From NCBI GenBank assembly GCA_020861205.1, contig JAJBSY010000438.1, positions 1-8,663 of the forward strand: a DNA stretch of 8,663 nt, read 5' to 3'. The notes under the pieces were generated by a model that did no database searches, was not told where the DNA came from, and saw nothing but the letters and a program-made list of their open reading frames with translations. This document shows positions 7,561-8,663 of this stretch, in pieces (the first letter of the stretch is position 1; each line of letters opens with the position of its first letter). The translations under genes and the position numbers were made by a program. The DNA is from Deltaproteobacteria bacterium. Lineage in GTDB: Bacteria > Desulfobacterota > Desulfovibrionia > Desulfovibrionales > Desulfovibrionaceae.

Positions 7561-8663
7561 TCAGTACGTGATGCCGTATTTTTTCATTCTCCTGTACAAG
7601 GTGCTTCTGTTGACGCCCAGGAGTTCGGCGGCCTCCCCGTAATTGCCCGACGCCTTTTCCAGCGCCCGGGCAATTTCCTCTTTCTGCCTGTTCACCCGTG
7701 TCGGAACCGGTTTGGCGAATCGCCGGGAAGGAAAAAGAATCGGATGGAGAATCGCGCCGGTGACCGTGCCGGACTTGAGCCGGGCCACGACCCGCTCCAT
7801 GATGTTGCGGCACTCCCTGACATTGCCGGGCCAGTCGTATTGCGCAAGCAGTTTCTCCGCGTCCGGGGCCATGCGCAGGTCTTTTCCGGATTCTTCCGCG
7901 AATTGCCGCAGGAAATGCCCGGCAAACAACGGGACGTCGCCTTTCCGGCAGCGCAAGGGGGGAAGCTCGAGGCGGAGCACGTTGAGCCGGTAATACAAAT
8001 CGTCGCGAAACACGTGGTTCTCCACGAGATCCTCAAGGTTTTTGTTCGTCGCCACGATAACCCGGACATCAACCGGGATGACCTTGTGGCTCCCCAGCCG
8101 GACGACCGATCGTTCCTGGTGGAACCGCAGCAATCTGCCCTGGTTGGCGTAATCCATTTCAGCCATTTCATCGAGGAAAATGGTTCCCCCGTGGGCGACT
8201 TCCAGAAGCCCCGGCTTTCCTTCCTTGCTGGCCCCCGTAAACGCCCCGCCGACATACCCGAACAGCTCGCTTTCCAGGAGCTGCGTTGGGATGGCGGCGC
8301 AGTTGATCGCCACAAAAGGCCCTTTTGACCGAGAACTCGCGTTATGGATACTCTGGGCGAATACCTCCTTCCCGGTCCCGGTTTCGCCGAGGATCAAAAC
8401 GCTGGAATTCGTTCCCGCGTAATCTTCGGCCATGGCGATGGATTCCCGGATCTCGGCGCTTTCGCCGATTATGTCGGAAAACCTGAACCGGGCGACATGG
8501 CCCCGCGCGTACAGCTCCTGGCGGATCATGGCTTCCATTTCCTGGATGCTGCTCGTATTGCGCAACCGGAAAACAGCGCCGAAGTTTTTCCCGTTCAGTT
8601 GAATCGGCTCTACTTCGCACACCACCTTGGTCTTGTTCAGGGTGATGATGGTTTGCCGCGCCC
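7561..8663 (-). CDS. Sigma-54-dependent transcriptional activator, PAS-AAA+-Fis type (5' end outside window)
   Basis: The frame runs off the right edge, so the N-terminus is missing; 366 residues are visible. An in-frame GTG at 8625 is not the start, because RQTIITLNKTK just upstream continues the end of a PAS-like sensor domain (through VCEVEPIQLNGKNFGAVFRLR). After a helical linker comes a complete AAA+ domain: Walker A GETGTGKE (8388-8365), the GAFTGA loop that contacts sigma-54 (8247-8230), Walker B GGTIFLDEMAEM, FRDDLYYRLNVLRLELPPLR with the arginine-finger region, and sensor II WPGNVREC. The C-terminus is a Fis-type helix-turn-helix (EEIARALEKASGNYGEAAELLGVNRSTLYRRMKKYGI). All parts needed to activate a -24/-12 promoter are intact. 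It converges on the CoA-transferase/lyase operon, whose promoter is of this type, so it is the likely activator; the signal, possibly the acid substrate, is unknown. No receiver domain is visible. Confidence 0.95.
   Translation of the reverse strand, partial: ARQTIITLNKTKVVCEVEPIQLNGKNFGAVFRLRNTSSIQEMEAMIRQELYARGHVARFRFSDIIGESAEIRESIAMAEDYAGTNSSVLILGETGTGKEVFAQSIHNASSRSKGPFVAINCAAIPTQLLESELFGYVGGAFTGASKEGKPGLLEVAHGGTIFLDEMAEMDYANQGRLLRFHQERSVVRLGSHKVIPVDVRVIVATNKNLEDLVENHVFRDDLYYRLNVLRLELPPLRCRKGDVPLFAGHFLRQFAEESGKDLRMAPDAEKLLAQYDWPGNVRECRNIMERVVARLKSGTVTGAILHPILFPSRRFAKPVPTRVNRQKEEIARALEKASGNYGEAAELLGVNRSTLYRRMKKYGITY

Overview
The window looks like a chromosomal segment of a GC-rich, Gram-negative bacterium, most likely a deltaproteobacterium of the Desulfovibrio type. 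The reasons are the style of the chemoreceptor signalling domain, a sigma-54 activator with a PAS domain, a -24/-12 promoter, and strong AAGGAG-like ribosome binding sites. This placement is inference from gene style; no marker gene settles it. Two genes run off the edges: a chemoreceptor at the left end and a sigma-54 activator at the right end.

Left part (1-4476). The 3' half of a methyl-accepting chemotaxis protein reads rightward and ends at a strong, probably bidirectional terminator. From the other side come three leftward genes: gap (class I glyceraldehyde-3-phosphate dehydrogenase) with its own promoter and terminator, then two different major facilitator superfamily (MFS) transporters only 10 bases apart, which look like a two-gene operon. 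The leader in front of the transporter pair holds a perfect 12-base palindrome and a GC-rich inverted repeat.

Middle part (4477-5314). Divergent sigma-70-type promoters serve gap (leftward) and a tRNA-Glu(TTC) gene (rightward, CCA encoded), which is followed by its own terminator. About 450 bases without a credible gene follow, partly AT-rich. They end in a good sigma-54 promoter (TTGGCAC ... ATGCT, exact GG-N10-GC spacing) with an imperfect inverted repeat about 100 bases upstream of the expected transcription start.

Right part (5315-8663). The sigma-54 promoter drives a family III (CaiB/BaiF) CoA-transferase gene and, 49 bases later, an HMG-CoA-lyase-family gene. Converging on them is a sigma-54 enhancer-binding activator (PAS - AAA+ with GAFTGA loop - Fis-type helix-turn-helix). 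The simplest reading is a self-contained regulated module: an organic acid is sensed, activated to its CoA thioester by CoA transfer from another acyl-CoA, and cleaved by a metal-dependent TIM-barrel lyase to smaller acyl-CoA and keto-acid products. 3-Hydroxy-3-methylglutarate or a related branched acid is a reasonable guess for the substrate, but the sequence does not fix it. This module is the most interesting part of the window.
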